Source of the DNA: Uranotaenia lowii
Lineage: Eukaryota; Arthropoda; Insecta; Diptera; Culicidae
Assembly (NCBI RefSeq): GCF_029784155.1
Contig: NC_073691.1
Location: 143,686,461-143,750,460 of the forward strand
Direction of reading: 5' to 3'
DNA: 64,000 nucleotides
Shown here in pieces: positions 1 through 11,331 of the stretch. The stretch's first letter is position 1. Each line of letters begins with the position of its first letter. A model generated the notes under the pieces. The model did no database searches, was not told the DNA's origin, and saw only the letters and a program-made list of their open reading frames with translations. The translations under genes and the position numbers were made by a program.

Positions 1-105
1 TCAAATTTTAAAACCATTTTTAATTCGTGTTAATTTAAGTAGTAAATTGATGTCTAAAAATATGAATTTGGTAATGATAAATATGAAATAATGACACTTG
101 GCGGA
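1..105. repeat. Dispersed repeat, copy A (partial at window edge)
   Basis: This stretch is clearly similar to 17036-17130: both carry the same run of AAACCATTTT, TTCGTGTTAATT, AAGTAG, TTGTCTAAAA or TGTCTAAAA, and ATGAAATAATG in the same order with scattered differences. It is cut by the window edge on the left. It is probably a fragment of an interspersed repeat; the family is not recognised. Confidence 0.6.
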
Positions 106-2043
106 CGTTTGAAAATAAGAAATTGGGAAACTTTACATTCAATTTCGTATAATCTAATACGCCTAGAACGCTGGACACATTAACTGAACGAGAGTCTGTT
201 CTTTGAAATAGATTAGATAGGATTGAAGTTTTTAAAGGTCGAATGAACGTTTTGATATTTTGCAATCGTAGGTTGAAGTTATCAATAAAAAAATCTACTT
301 TTCAATAACAAAAAGTGAGGATTTGCATTTTCTGGAAGAATTTTCAATTAAGAAAGTAAACTAGAGCGAGTGAACACCTTCAACTTTTACAAAAAATGTA
401 TACATTATTTTTTCATCTTAAATTGTTGGGCTCAATAAAAAAATCTGATTAAATAAACTCAACTCTTTTTTTATAATAATCATTTATAAAAAACTGTTAC
501 CACGTTAACTGTTTGTTTACACACAATTCAAGATCGAACTTCACATGAATAGTATGTTTTTGTTTAACATATTTTGGCTACATAGAAGAGACTTTTGATT
601 CACTTTTTTGTTGAAAAGATTTTTTTGTGATTGATATTCCAGGGTCAGCAGATTTTTATGATGAACTTTTAATATAACCTGAAAATGTTAAAAGTAACAT
701 AAATTCCTGTAATTTCTTAGGTGGAATAAGTGAAAACGCGCCATTTAGCAATGAAGCATCTACAATTCAAGAATTTTATCTCCAAAATGGCAGAAAGGGT
801 ATCCCGAGTGTTGAATCTGAAGCGAATATTCAAAATTATTATAAAAGTCTTTTGGTTGAACAGCATTCAGTGAAATTGAAGTACCAAGCTTTAATTTATT
901 CCGGAGAAAAACGGAAAGTTTATAAAACAGACAAACGAGAACAAGTATTAAATTAATTTTAAAGTCTTTTCACTGACGCATCTGAAAAAGACCTATGTGT
1001 TTTCACTAGCTCCAATACATGGGACAAATGTATACTTCGATATTTCTTTTTGTCAACATAAATAATATTTTTTTTGAAAATATTATTTTTTTCAGAAAAT
1101 ATGAAAGTCGAACTGTGGTGATATTCGTTTGCATCTGCCCGGTGTTTCTTTTTTGAAATGAACTCACGAAACCATCAAAGCCTGATCAGATTATTTCATT
1201 TAAATCTAATTAATTTTTAAAAAATCTGCTTTTCAATTAAATTTTATTAAACCTTAAGAATATTACATAATCCAAAATGGAATCACAGATTACCACCAAC
1301 AATGTTCAGGAAATTTTGAATTCAGAACATCCCAATGCTTCAATTAGAATCTTTAAAATAATGAGTGAATATATCTAAACAGATGTTTTCCTCTTTTCAA
1401 AACCAATCGTCTCTTTGGTTCATTGGGTTTAAGTTCAAAGGAATTAATTTGCATTTTTTGTTTGAATTAAAAAAAAAGGAATTTGCAGTATACAAAATCG
1501 TCAAATTTAATGCCATGACAAGTGCTGTTTGGGAACATTTTTAGTTGAAATGTGTAAAGTCTATAACTTAAGTATCAGGCGAAACTTTTTGGAAAGGATT
1601 TTGGTGAAAATATGGATTTTAATTCAAACTGCTTCGAAGCATGAGGATGGTGAATAAAAAGCTGTTTGAAAATATTAGTAAAAAATCTTTTCTTATGTGT
1701 TTCATTTCTTCAGCTCTAAAAAATACACCATCCAAAGCTAATTGGGAGCTGAAAGCGCTGCGTTAGGAAAAACATTCGGCAAATACTCCAAAAATTGTCC
1801 CGATATTCAAAATTCTATTTTAAAAAAGATTCATAAGCAATGTATTCCAATAAATGGGAAACTTTTTATTTTGGTTTAAACCTTAATGTGAACTCGAACA
1901 AAACGGAATAAATCTACTAACTGGAATATAGTAATTCTTAAGTTTAATTTAGATGGAATTAAGCGGGACGTTTCGAGTAAAGTGAAGGAAGGGAAATGTA
2001 AAGAAAACTAGGAAAAATGGAAAATGGACGCCAAGTTGAACAT
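106..2043. other. AT-rich non-coding sequence
   Basis: Apart from the exon-like frame at 678-956 I see no gene, RNA or clear repeat here. It holds many A and T homopolymer runs and no ORF with recognisable content. Confidence 0.5.
678..956 (+). other. Candidate exon-like open frame, no known family
   Basis: A frame stays open from 678 to the TAA at 954-956, about 92 codons, without an in-frame ATG. A pyrimidine-rich stretch ending in AG at 719-720 precedes the part with the most protein-like composition (about 77 residues, mixed polar and aromatic residues, ending in a basic stretch), so this could be a terminal exon entered through a 3' splice site. In DNA this AT-rich a random frame of this length is uncommon but not exceptional. 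It could equally be a relic of a transposon ORF. I do not recognise the protein, and no neighbouring exon was found that would join to it convincingly. Confidence 0.2.
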
Positions 2044-2072
2044 GGTAAGACGAAGTTTACCGGGTCTGCTAG
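2044..2072 (+). mobile_element. Helitron-like 3' terminus (tentative)
   Basis: A short stem (GGTAA at 2044-2048 with TTACC at 2057-2061) is followed 7 bases later by CTAG at 2069-2072 and then T. A small hairpin a few bases before CTRR, with a following T, is how Helitrons end. No matching TC 5' end or Rep/helicase frame was found, so only the terminus is suggested. Confidence 0.25.
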
Positions 2073-2079
2073 TATTTAT

Positions 2080-5000
2080 ATAGTATTCCGTCTCACGACA
2101 TAACTTGACGAACATAATTCCTAAAATTCACTCGGTTCATAACAACCGTTCTCCAATTTCTTGGGCACCCCACGTTCGCCAGATCACGCTCCACTTGGTC
2201 TAACCACCTCGCTCGTTGCGCTCCCGCTCGTCTTGTTCTTAAAGGATTCGTAGCGAACACCTGTTTCGCAGGACAGTCGTCTGGCATTCTCGCAACATGT
2301 CCCGCCCAGCGTATCCGGCCAGCTTTCACCACCTCTGGATACCGGGTTCGCCGTAGAGTCGCGCGAGCTCGTGGTTCATCCTTCGCCTCCACACTCCGTT
2401 CTCCTGTACGCCGCCAAAGATGGTTCTTAACACTCGTCGCTCGAATACTCCGAGTGTACGCAGGTCCTCCTCGAGCAATATCCATGTCTCGTGCCCGTAG
2501 AGAACAACCGGTCTAATAAGCGTCATATACAGGTTACACTTCGTACGAGGGCAAAGTCTTCTCGACCGCAGTTGCTTGTGGAGTCCATAGTAGGCACGAC
2601 TTCCGCTGATAATTCGCCTCCGGATCTCACGGCTGGTGTCATTGTCTGCGGTCACCAGTGAACCGAGATAGATAAAGTCTTCGACTATCTCCAGCTCGTC
2701 GCCGTCGATCGTGACCTTGTTATTACTGGACAAGCGGGTTCGGTCGGTCTCGGATCCGCAGGCCAGCATGTACTTCGTCTTGGATGTATTAATCATCAAC
2801 CCAATCCTTCCTGCTTTGCGTTTCAGTTTGCGGTAGATGTCTTCCACCGCCGCAGATGATCTGCCAACTATATCAATGTCATCGGCAAAGCAGATAAGTT
2901 GACTGGATCTGTTGAAAATCGTGCCCCACAATTTGCCCACCGCTCGTCGAATAACACCTTCTAGCGCCACGTTGAACATCATGCAGGATAGACCTTGTCG
3001 AAGCCCCCTGCGCGATTCGAATGAACTCGACAATTCACCCGAGATCCGCACACAGCACTGCGTTCCATCCATCGTCGCCTTGATCAGTCTGATCAGCTTC
3101 CCGGAAAAGCCGTTCTCGTCCATGATTTTCCATAGCTCGTTACGGTCGATCGTGTCGTATGCGGCTTTGAAGTCGATGAATAGATGATGCGTAGGGACTT
3201 GGTGTTCACGGCATTTTTGGAGGATTTGCCGTAATGTGAATATCTGGTCCGTCGTAGACCGTCCCTCCATGAAGCCGGCCTGATGACTTCCCACGAATCT
3301 GTTTGCTTGTGGCGTTAGGCGGCGGAGTAGGATTCGGGACAGCACTTTGTAGGCGGCATTGAGGACAGTGATCGCTCGGTAGTTCTCACAGTCCAATTTG
3401 TCGCCCTTCTTGTAGATAGGGCATATAACCCCCTCCTTCCACTCCTCCGGTAGCTGTTCTATGTCCCAGATCCGGACTATCAACCGGTGTAGGCAATCGG
3501 CCAACCTGTCCGGGCCCATTTTGATGAGTTCAGCTGCGATGCCATCCTTCCCAGCCGACTTGTTTCTATTCAGCTGGCAAATGGCTTCCTTAACCTCACT
3601 CATCGTTGGGAGTGGCTCCTCTACGTCGTTGGCTACGCCGGCGATGTACCTTCCCCCACCGTCTTAATTTCCTGCATGTGCGCCGTTCAGGTGTTCATCG
3701 AAGTGCTGCTTCCACCTTTTGATCACCTCACGATTGTCCGTCAGGATGCCTCCGTCCTTATCCCGGCACATTTCGGCTTGCGGCACGAAGCCTTTGCGGG
3801 ATGCTTTGAGTTTCTGATAGAACTTTCGTGTTTCTTGGGAACGATGTAGCTGCTCCAGCTCCTTGAGCTCCTCCTCCTCCAGGCGGCGCTTTTTCTCCTG
3901 GAAAATTCGGACTCGCTGCCTCTTCCGCTGTCGGTGATTTTCCACATTTCGACGGGTGTCTCTTTGCACTACTGCCGCCCGCGCGGCATTCTCTTCGTCC
4001 ATCACCCTCCTACACTCCTCGTCGAACCAGCCGTTCCGTCGAGTTCGCTCCACATAACCGATGACGTTCTCCGCAGCACTGTTGATGGCTGTCTTGATGG
4101 TATCCCAACAGTCCTCGAGAGGGGCTTCATCAAGCTCGCCCTCTGCCGGCAGCGCTGCTTCGACCGATTGCGCGTAGTCTGCCGCGACCTCAGGTTGCTT
4201 CAGTCGCGCGATATTTAATGGAGGCAGGCGCCGGTTGCGTGTGTTGTTCACTACGGAGAGTTTTGGGCGCATCTTCACCATCATAGTGGTCTGACTCAAT
4301 GTTGGCGCCTCGACAGGATCTGACGTCGATGATGTCCGAGAAGTGCCGGCTGTCAATCAAAGCGTGGTGTACTTGTGTGGGAGGCGGTGCTGGAAAAAGG
4401 TACTACGTACGGCCATTCGTTTGGAGGCGGCGAAATCAATAAGTCTGAGGCCGTTTTCGTTGGTCAGCTGGTGCGCACTGAACCTTCCAATTGTCGGTTT
4501 AAATTCCTCCTCCTGGCCGACCTGAGCGTTGAAATCCCCGATGACGATCTTGATATCATGTTTTGGGCAACGGTCGTATTCACGCTCCAGCTGCGCGTAA
4601 AATTCGTCTTTGTCTCACCGGTACTTCCGAGGTGAGGGCTGTGCACGTTGATGATGCTGATGTTGAAAAACCGGCCCTTGATTCTCAACCGGCACATTCG
4701 TGAGTTGATCGGCCACCACCCGATCACGCGCTTTTGCATCTTTCCCATCACTATAAAAGCTGTTCCAAGCTCGTGTGTGTTGCCGCAGCTCTGGTAGATG
4801 GCACGACCATCTGGGTACGTTCGTACCGTGGAGCCATTTCAGCATACCTCCTGCAGTGCTACGATGTCGAATTTGCGGCTCCTCAATTCGTTGGAGAGCA
4901 CGTGGGTACTGCCCACAAAATTTAGAGATCGGCAGTTCCATGTTCCAAGTTTCCAATCGCTAGTCCCTTTTCGTCGCGTGGGTCTTTGCCGATTTCCATC

Positions 5001-5385
5001 CGAAATTTGTTGTTCGTTGCTTATGTTTTTTGTAGTCACGGGCTCGCAAGGCCCACAGCTAACCCCACTATCTCGCAGGAGGACCGTCGTGATGTTGCTG
5101 TTTTGGGTCCCGAACACCACCAGGACGTTGTTGCACTCCGCACGCCGCCCCTGACATGGAGAACAGACGCGTACGAAGCCCCCTGTCTCAGTCTGCATGC
5201 GACCAAAGCATCCACCGGGGTTGGGTACCCGATCTCCGCTAAGATTGCTCGCATCCCAGCTAGCACCACGGGGAGGTAGAGAATCGGAGTTGCAGACAAG
5301 AGGTGATATGACCACTACCCGAAGGTTGGGTGTATTGGGTCTCGAGTTGCACATTGTCTACCGTTCGCTAGCCATCTCAACCAGC
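2080..5385 (-). mobile_element. RTE/JAM-like non-LTR retrotransposon, decayed
   Basis: This GC-richer block on the minus strand encodes an apurinic-type endonuclease followed by a reverse transcriptase and a C-terminal domain, the single-ORF plan of RTE-type LINEs. The left side near 2080 is the 3' end. The right edge at about 5385 is set where its 5' leader meets a different, Jockey-like reverse transcriptase read on the same strand. The clade call rests on the EN-RT arrangement and the RIRWAGHVARM-type C-terminus that I associate with mosquito JAM-like elements. R-clade alternatives are not excluded. Confidence 0.7.
2093..5352 (-). pseudogene. LINE ORF2: endonuclease, reverse transcriptase (broken)
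   Basis: Reading leftwards, the frame opens at about 5352. It reaches an endonuclease start (GTWNCRSLN near 4950, ALQEV near 4840), then shifts frame. The endonuclease motif GDFNAQVG is visible near 4535 in another frame. An RT-upstream region (3664-4356) runs in frame into the RT (2326-3603), but a single in-frame TAA at 3664-3666 separates them. The RT shows KSAGKDGI, FIDFKAAYD, GLRQG and the catalytic FADDIDIVG (near 2880). A frameshift at about 2330-2345 displaces the C-terminal domain (RIRWAGHVARM, RWLDQVERDL), which ends at 2093. It is inactive as it stands: one nonsense codon and at least three frame changes. Confidence 0.8.
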
Positions 5386-6444
5386 TATCGAAGGTAACAC
5401 CGAGATCCTTAATTGTGTCAACAGTTTCAAGAACGGTATCACCCATTGTGTAGTTATACTGATACACGTTACGGGCTCTTGATAAACTCATAGTTTTGCA
5501 CTTTTTGACGTTCACCAACATTCCATTCAAACCGCACCATATCATAACAACGGCGAGAACATTCTGCAATATGATGCTGTCCAGCGGTGATGTAATTCGT
5601 CGGAAAAGCTTCAGGTCGTCTGCATAAAATAGTTAATTTGACGTCAGCATGTCACACAAATCGTTAACGAACAGTATGAATATTAACGGCCCAAGATGAC
5701 TGCCTTGAAGAACACCGGATGGTATCAAAAACTTCGAAGAGCTACTCTAACATAGGCCAAGCGGGAGTTCAAATGCAAGGCGAGTCACTTTGTTATCCAC
5801 TCAGGAAGTCCAAGGTGTCTTAGTTTGTCTATTACCACGGCATTATAAACGTCAACATCAGAAAGTGTAAGAGTTGGTAAACGGATATTGTATAACGGTA
5901 AAAATTCAAGTAATACGGTTGAAGTGAATCCATCGTCATTCCGGAAAACTGACTGGAAGAACTCAGCAAACAGATTTGCGGAGTCGGTAAACGTTTTTGC
6001 TCTCTTGCCGGAGAATGTCATATAAACTGGGATCCAGCAGTAGTTTTTTCGGTTACGGACATATGACAAAAAACCAGCGGTATTCGTTTCAAGCTCGCTT
6101 TGAATGCGGTTTACGTATTCACGAAAGTAACTATCCTGAGCGAGTTCGTAGTTTTTTTTCAACATCTATTGCATAAAACTGACCTATCTTCGTAAGATCT
6201 TGATCGGAAGAAACGCCTACTTGCTTTTCTTAAGCTGTTACGTAATGCGGAGATGCGGATTCCACCATCGTTTGCGATTGTTAGATCCAATTTTAGGAGC
6301 TATTTGTGGTACAACTGTTTCCAAGGTAGCATAAATTTGCTCGTAAAAACAGGAGACACAGTCATTGACGTTTGAAATTGTTTGGATTGTGCTGGTCGAT
6401 GGGGGAAGGGCGATCCACCGATTACCATGTTGTTGTTGCTCCAA
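5386..6444 (-). mobile_element. Jockey-superfamily LINE fragment (RT part), decayed
   Basis: Three minus-strand pieces in different frames align in order with a Jockey/CR1-type ORF2. They are a linker before the RT (6238-6444, NNRKRWWN), an N-terminal RT region (5785-6165, with LFAEFFQSVF and IPVYMTFSGK), and the RT core. The core has SGVLQGSHLGPL near 5715-5680, YADDLKLF near 5610, and a palm/thumb region to about 5390 with KCKTMSLSR and IKDLGVTFD. The endonuclease and the 3' end are missing. Frame breaks and stops mean it is a dead fragment. The RTE-like element abuts it at about 5385, either by insertion or through a deletion junction. Confidence 0.7.
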
Positions 6445-8440
6445 ATTTCTACAAGCAGCTCTCCATATTACTTTTGCGCATTTGTTTTGTTTCTACTTAT
6501 TTTGGATACATTTGAAATTAATGAAATACTATTCAGTCGTTTTTAATTCTAAACTTGAAAAAGTAGCAAAATGAAGAGAAATTTAGCATTTTGGGGTGTC
6601 TTGTTCCACTTAAATATTTTTCTCGAATGCAAAATTATTATGAAAAAATCCAATTACGAGATTTGGATGAAAAATCGAGACACTCCTGGAATCAAGGGTC
6701 CAGCAAAAAGCACGAACCAGACTTGTGGTTAAAAAATCGGTGGCATTTGCTGCTTACTTAAAGGAATATTTATTACGATTGAATAAATTCAAAGTAAAAT
6801 GAGATATACCAGGTCAGCTAGAAAGTTTATAAAATGAAAATTGAATGAGTCCAAAAAATGAAACTCCTAATTAACTCAATAGAGGCTTCGTTTAGAATTC
6901 CAATTAATAATTAAGAGCCTAAATGCGATTCACTGATTCGAATCTGTTTTCGGATAACTGAAATAAATGGTCCTCGAGAGTAGCTCTAATCATCGGCGCC
7001 CGTTTGCAAACCGCAATCTTCAACTATCGGCGCGAATCCATTTGCATGGATTAGTTTTATCGGGATTGTGTTGATAGCCTCAGCTAAAATTAATTTAGGT
7101 AATTCCATTCCCCGATATATCTATTTGGCTCCTCCGTTGTGAATCGAAGATAATGGTCACGCCCTCTTGGGCTTGAACTTCGATTCCTGCTTCCCTGAGT
7201 CGGTCCCTCAAACGGCGCCAAAGTGTCTAATTAATTTTGGCATCGCGTTCTGGCCGTGTATGATTGTGGGTGGAGCTGCCATCAGCGACGGAAGTGCGGT
7301 GTTTCTGATTTTATAATGATTCCGGTATTGTTTTCCACTGCGTCACCGCCAAACCCTGCCTCCCCCTCTTTCATTGAATGAAGAAATTGTATCATTAGGA
7401 GATTGTTTCATGGGGCTTAGCTACTTTAGCTAGCATTGTATCGAGCTGATCGAATCAAAAAACAATTCACCGAACACAGCTCATCATCATCTCGTGGTTT
7501 CGAGCTTTGGATTTCAGCGGATGCCCCCCATCTCAAGTTAGGAAGGAAGGGGGTCAAAGGTGGGTGGAATCTTTGATTTCTCGATGATTTACGTCATTTC
7601 CAATTGATTGCTTCCAGATGCTGATCAGGCTAGATTTCCCACAGGAACCGGGGGTAACTGATCCGACTGGGTACTCTCTGGAGCCACTATCCCCGTTCCA
7701 CGGCCAGGCCCGTTTGATGATGGGGTGATAGAAATCGAAAATCGATTAGGCCAATATCTTGCAGAAACAAACGCACTGCCATAATTAATAAACTTAATTA
7801 AGTTAGCACGAGATTGGGCTTTTCCGGCAAGGCTCCGAATTCCCTGTTTGGTGGTTGCCTTATCGAATAACACGCGATTGGGCCATTGACGATAACAGTG
7901 CGGTGGCGGCAACATTTTCTTCTGTTTGAACATGTGTGAATGTTAATGTGTGCCCTGTCACAAATTAGCTACCGGTGCCGACGGTTTTCCAATAACTATG
8001 TATGTGGGAAGCCGTGGGCACTCCCTAATTTTCATAATAACCACTCGTAGGTGCCAGGAATGCCGCCGGTGCTGTGTTGATTTTAATTATTTGATAGAGG
8101 TGCATGCATAAAATTGTGTGTAAATTATTTGTTCTAAATTTGAGCCTAGCTGTTGGTGGAAGTGAGCTTTTCCTAGTTCAACCGACACGATAACGATTAA
8201 GTAATATTCTAGGAAAGGCGTTCTTTGTGCAATATATGTACATATGGATACATATGTGGTTCGATAATCCTTAAGACATGATGTTCTCAGTTACGATTGC
8301 TTGAAGAATTTAGTTTAGTTAATTTTAAGGGAAATGTATCTATCACTTTACTAATAGACTAACTAATGTTTCAGCAACGAAATCCTTAGTTTTATAAAAA
8401 TGATTACTTTTTATAAGATGTTCAAAACCGCTATCACTGG
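6445..8440. other. Unique, higher-complexity non-coding DNA
   Basis: No gene or recognised repeat. From about 6950 to 8260 the sequence is less AT-biased and has few homopolymers. It contains several TAATTA-type sites (for example around 7235 and 7780-7805) and no frame with recognisable coding content. This texture is what conserved regulatory DNA often looks like in large insect introns or intergenic regions, but conservation cannot be judged from one sequence. Confidence 0.35.
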
Positions 8441-9077
8441 TCATTAGGGTGACAATTGATGCATGTGAAAAATGATGTTTTTAAAAAAATCCACCATGTC
8501 CATTTTATAGTTTGGCCAAAAAAACTTACGTGTGTAAAATTTCAGCTCAATCGGACGTCATTTGAGAGTGTCTCAAAACGCTCAAAGTTTTGGTTTTTTC
8601 ACCCTCAAAAATCACATAAGGGAGGCAAAAGGAAATCGAAAAAAAAAATAAAATTTAATTTTTATGACACATGACTTAAAAACGCATAATATGTACGTCG
8701 AAATCTGGTGCTACGTCGAAAAATTTTTTATCAGAAGTAGACATCTGAATTTGAAAAATACACGAAAGGGAGCCAATGAAAATTCGGAAAATTTAAATTT
8801 TAGTTTTGATGCCAAATGATTTAGAAATGCATGAAACGTCAAGATCTGGTGTTGATTATAAATAAAAATTGGTCGAAAATCAACTTTTTAGAACTTTTTG
8901 TGGAAAACCGGCCGTTTTTCGGAATATCTACTCAGTCCCAGGGAATTGATTTTTGCCTAAATGTTTTTTCGAGTTAACACGAGATTTCGATGGTTTATGC
9001 ATTTCTAGTAAAAACTTTTGAAAACAATATACTGGATTTGATATTCTTCTGTACAACTTCAATATGCGAAACTATAA
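8441..9077. repeat. Interspersed repeat with two internal subrepeats
   Basis: Two diverged copies of a roughly 130-bp segment follow one another (about 8601-8730 and 8757-8890). Both have an AAGGGAG-like start, an A-rich middle, a dAAATGCAT- or AAACGCAT-like core and ATCTGGTG near the end. The block has no open frame with recognisable content. It looks like a non-autonomous interspersed repeat of unknown type. Confidence 0.4.
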
Positions 9078-9079
9078 TA

Positions 9080-10031
9080 CCGTAAACTGGGGGAACTTTG
9101 ATCACTTTTTTCATTCATTTTTGCATATTTTGGAAGTGGTTGGATTTTCGTAATACCTGAAAGCTTTAAAACCCTTACTGAGGTGAGGAGTATTAAACAT
9201 GATCATTGATGTCAGTAAATTCAAAAGACATTTGTGGTTATAATTAAATGTTTGTAACAAAACCAGATTTCGAGTTTCGGGGTAACTTTGATAACAATGG
9301 TTTTTACGTATCTCAACATCTTCAAATTTATTGTTGCGATGCCATTAAGCATGGTATGGCCAAAAACATCGATAACAGCAATTTTTTGTTTGGACTCAAT
9401 TGAATTTTTCAACGTTTTCTTTCAAAAACAAATATACTCGAAAGGTAGACAGTGTTGTTGCATACATTTAGGGGCAAAAATTATAAACATTTCTCAATAT
9501 TTTTTGGCCTGAAAAACAAATGAAATTTTACCTTTATGCAATTCCCTTAGCCCTCATACTGTTCCTATGTTCTTTTTTTCTTCAAAATTAACCATTTGAT
9601 AGGGTTTTTAGTCATTTTTTCCGATACAGGCTTTTTCATGAAAAATGACTGTATTTTTTCAATATCCAAAAATTATCATCAAATGACCATAAAAATAACA
9701 CTAAAACTTAACCTAAACCAAGAAAAAAGTTGAACTTTCACATTAAATACTCCATTTGCTCCTAAACGCTTAAATTTGATCAGGAGAGATGTTTGTTTGT
9801 GAACCTTCAAAAAATCAGATATTTTAAGATTTTGAAATTATATTTTAAGTAATATAAAAAATCTCCTAATAACAAACAAACTTTGCTTATTTGAAACTCA
9901 ATTTACAGGCTTCCAAACGTAGTAAACAGTTTTCAGATATTTTAACTTCATACTTAGTTAATGATGATTATGTGCAAACATTTCATGTTGATCAAATTTA
10001 CCCCGCTGATCAAAGTTCCCCCAGTTTACGG
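9080..10031. mobile_element. TA-flanked MITE with CCGTAAACTGGGGG ends
   Basis: The left end CCGTAAACTGGGGGAACTTT and the right end, which is its reverse complement, bracket 952 bp. Each end is flanked by TA (9078-9079 and 10032-10033), as expected for a Tc1/mariner-type target duplication. The terminal repeat extends about 24 bases (through GATCA). No transposase frame is present. A similar single end occurs at 36168-36194. Internal short motifs (GGGTAACTTTGAT, ATTTACCCCGC) echo the ends. Confidence 0.75.
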
Positions 10032-10033
10032 TA

Positions 10034-11002
10034 ATTTATAAGCTCGATACAGAATCTATCGTTGAGAGAAGAAAATGTAGAAAATAATCATCATGTAATC
10101 AACTTCTGCATATCAACGTATGGCTTACAAAAAAATTATATAATGTTCATTCAACTATACGTTTTTAAAAAGCCAACATTTGAGATAAGCGTTTAAACAC
10201 CAGGGAATCACCTCTCAATTGAGGAAAATAAACAAAAATGAAACACATATAAATTTTTTCTACGAAATCAAAATCACTCGTGGTCTTCGGTTGTTCGTAA
10301 GTTGGTCATCGAATCGATTTTTTTTCAATATTTGCAATGTTCTATTTGTTTTGCCGGAAAAGTGCACAAATTTTTTGAACGTATTCTCATTTATTTTTGG
10401 ATGAAACCTTAAAAAAAACTAACTGCTGATTTGAAATCAGCGCCTCCAAAGTGCTCAAAATTCTTTTATTCTGAATTTTGTTGTCTTCAAAGCAAACATA
10501 AAATTGCATTAAAAATGATAACTCAAGTCATTAAAAACGTTACTGCGAATCGTAATTCCAACCAACGCAAGTGAAAAGTCGTAAAAATCGCTACTCGAAG
10601 TCGAATTAAGTAGTTCGAATAATATGTTAAAAAGTCCGCCATGTTTGCAGATTTTGAAGACGATGTCGTTCCGTTTTTTTTCCTCTCGTGTAGGTTAAGT
10701 GAGAGAACAGCTTTGTTGTTTTCTCTGCGGCCAGCAGTACACCCAGATTGCTTAAAATCAGATGGTGTATTTGCATAATGCTCATTAACAAAAACAGCAA
10801 ATATTGTCGCTGACATGTGGCAGATGTAAAGCTTTTCGAATTTTTTTTTCATTATTTTGCTTTCTAATTCCAAGCTATCATACTATGTGTATGACAAAGT
10901 AACAAATTTGCAAAAAAATATGAAAAAATAAAAAATATAATATTTTCAGTACATACAAACTGATTATTACCAAATGTTTTAAATAGTTTTAAATATAAGG
11001 CA
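10034..11002. other. AT-rich non-coding sequence
   Basis: No gene or repeat recognised. A 116-codon minus-strand frame at 10523-10873 has no family features and is treated as chance. Confidence 0.4.
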
Positions 11003-11331
11003 GGAACAAATTTTGAATCCTTCTTTTGTCACTTGGAGTTGGAACATCACGAGGGGTGGTGGGGAGGTGATAATAAGAAATAATACAAATTTTCAATGAA
11101 ATGGAACAAATTCGAGTTTTTTTTATCGAAAATTTGAAAATATCTCACATACTAAAGGTGATACGATTCCCACCGGCTACAGTTTGACTTTTGGCATTAA
11201 ACTGTTAGAATTTTAGAAGAATTTATCAATTTTTTCAATATAATACCTTAAAATTTATTTTTTACCCCATCGGATTTTTGGAAAAATCTAACGGGGGAGG
11301 GGTGACAAAAGAAGAGTTTGATATTTGTTCC
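11003..11331. mobile_element. Short MITE-like element with about 30-bp inverted ends
   Basis: GGAACAAATTTTGAATCCTT with CTTTTGTCAC on the left is mirrored on the right by GTGACAAAAGAAGAG running to ATTTGTTCC, giving imperfect 29-30-bp terminal inverted repeats around about 270 bp. G-runs (GGGTGGTGGGGAGG and GGGGGAGGGG) lie just inside both ends. No target duplication is convincing, so the superfamily is open. Confidence 0.5.

Noticed and set aside
2080..6444. A single LINE spanning both RT regions
   Set aside because: Two different RT cores (FADD near 2880 and YADD near 5610) are present on the same strand, so these are two elements.
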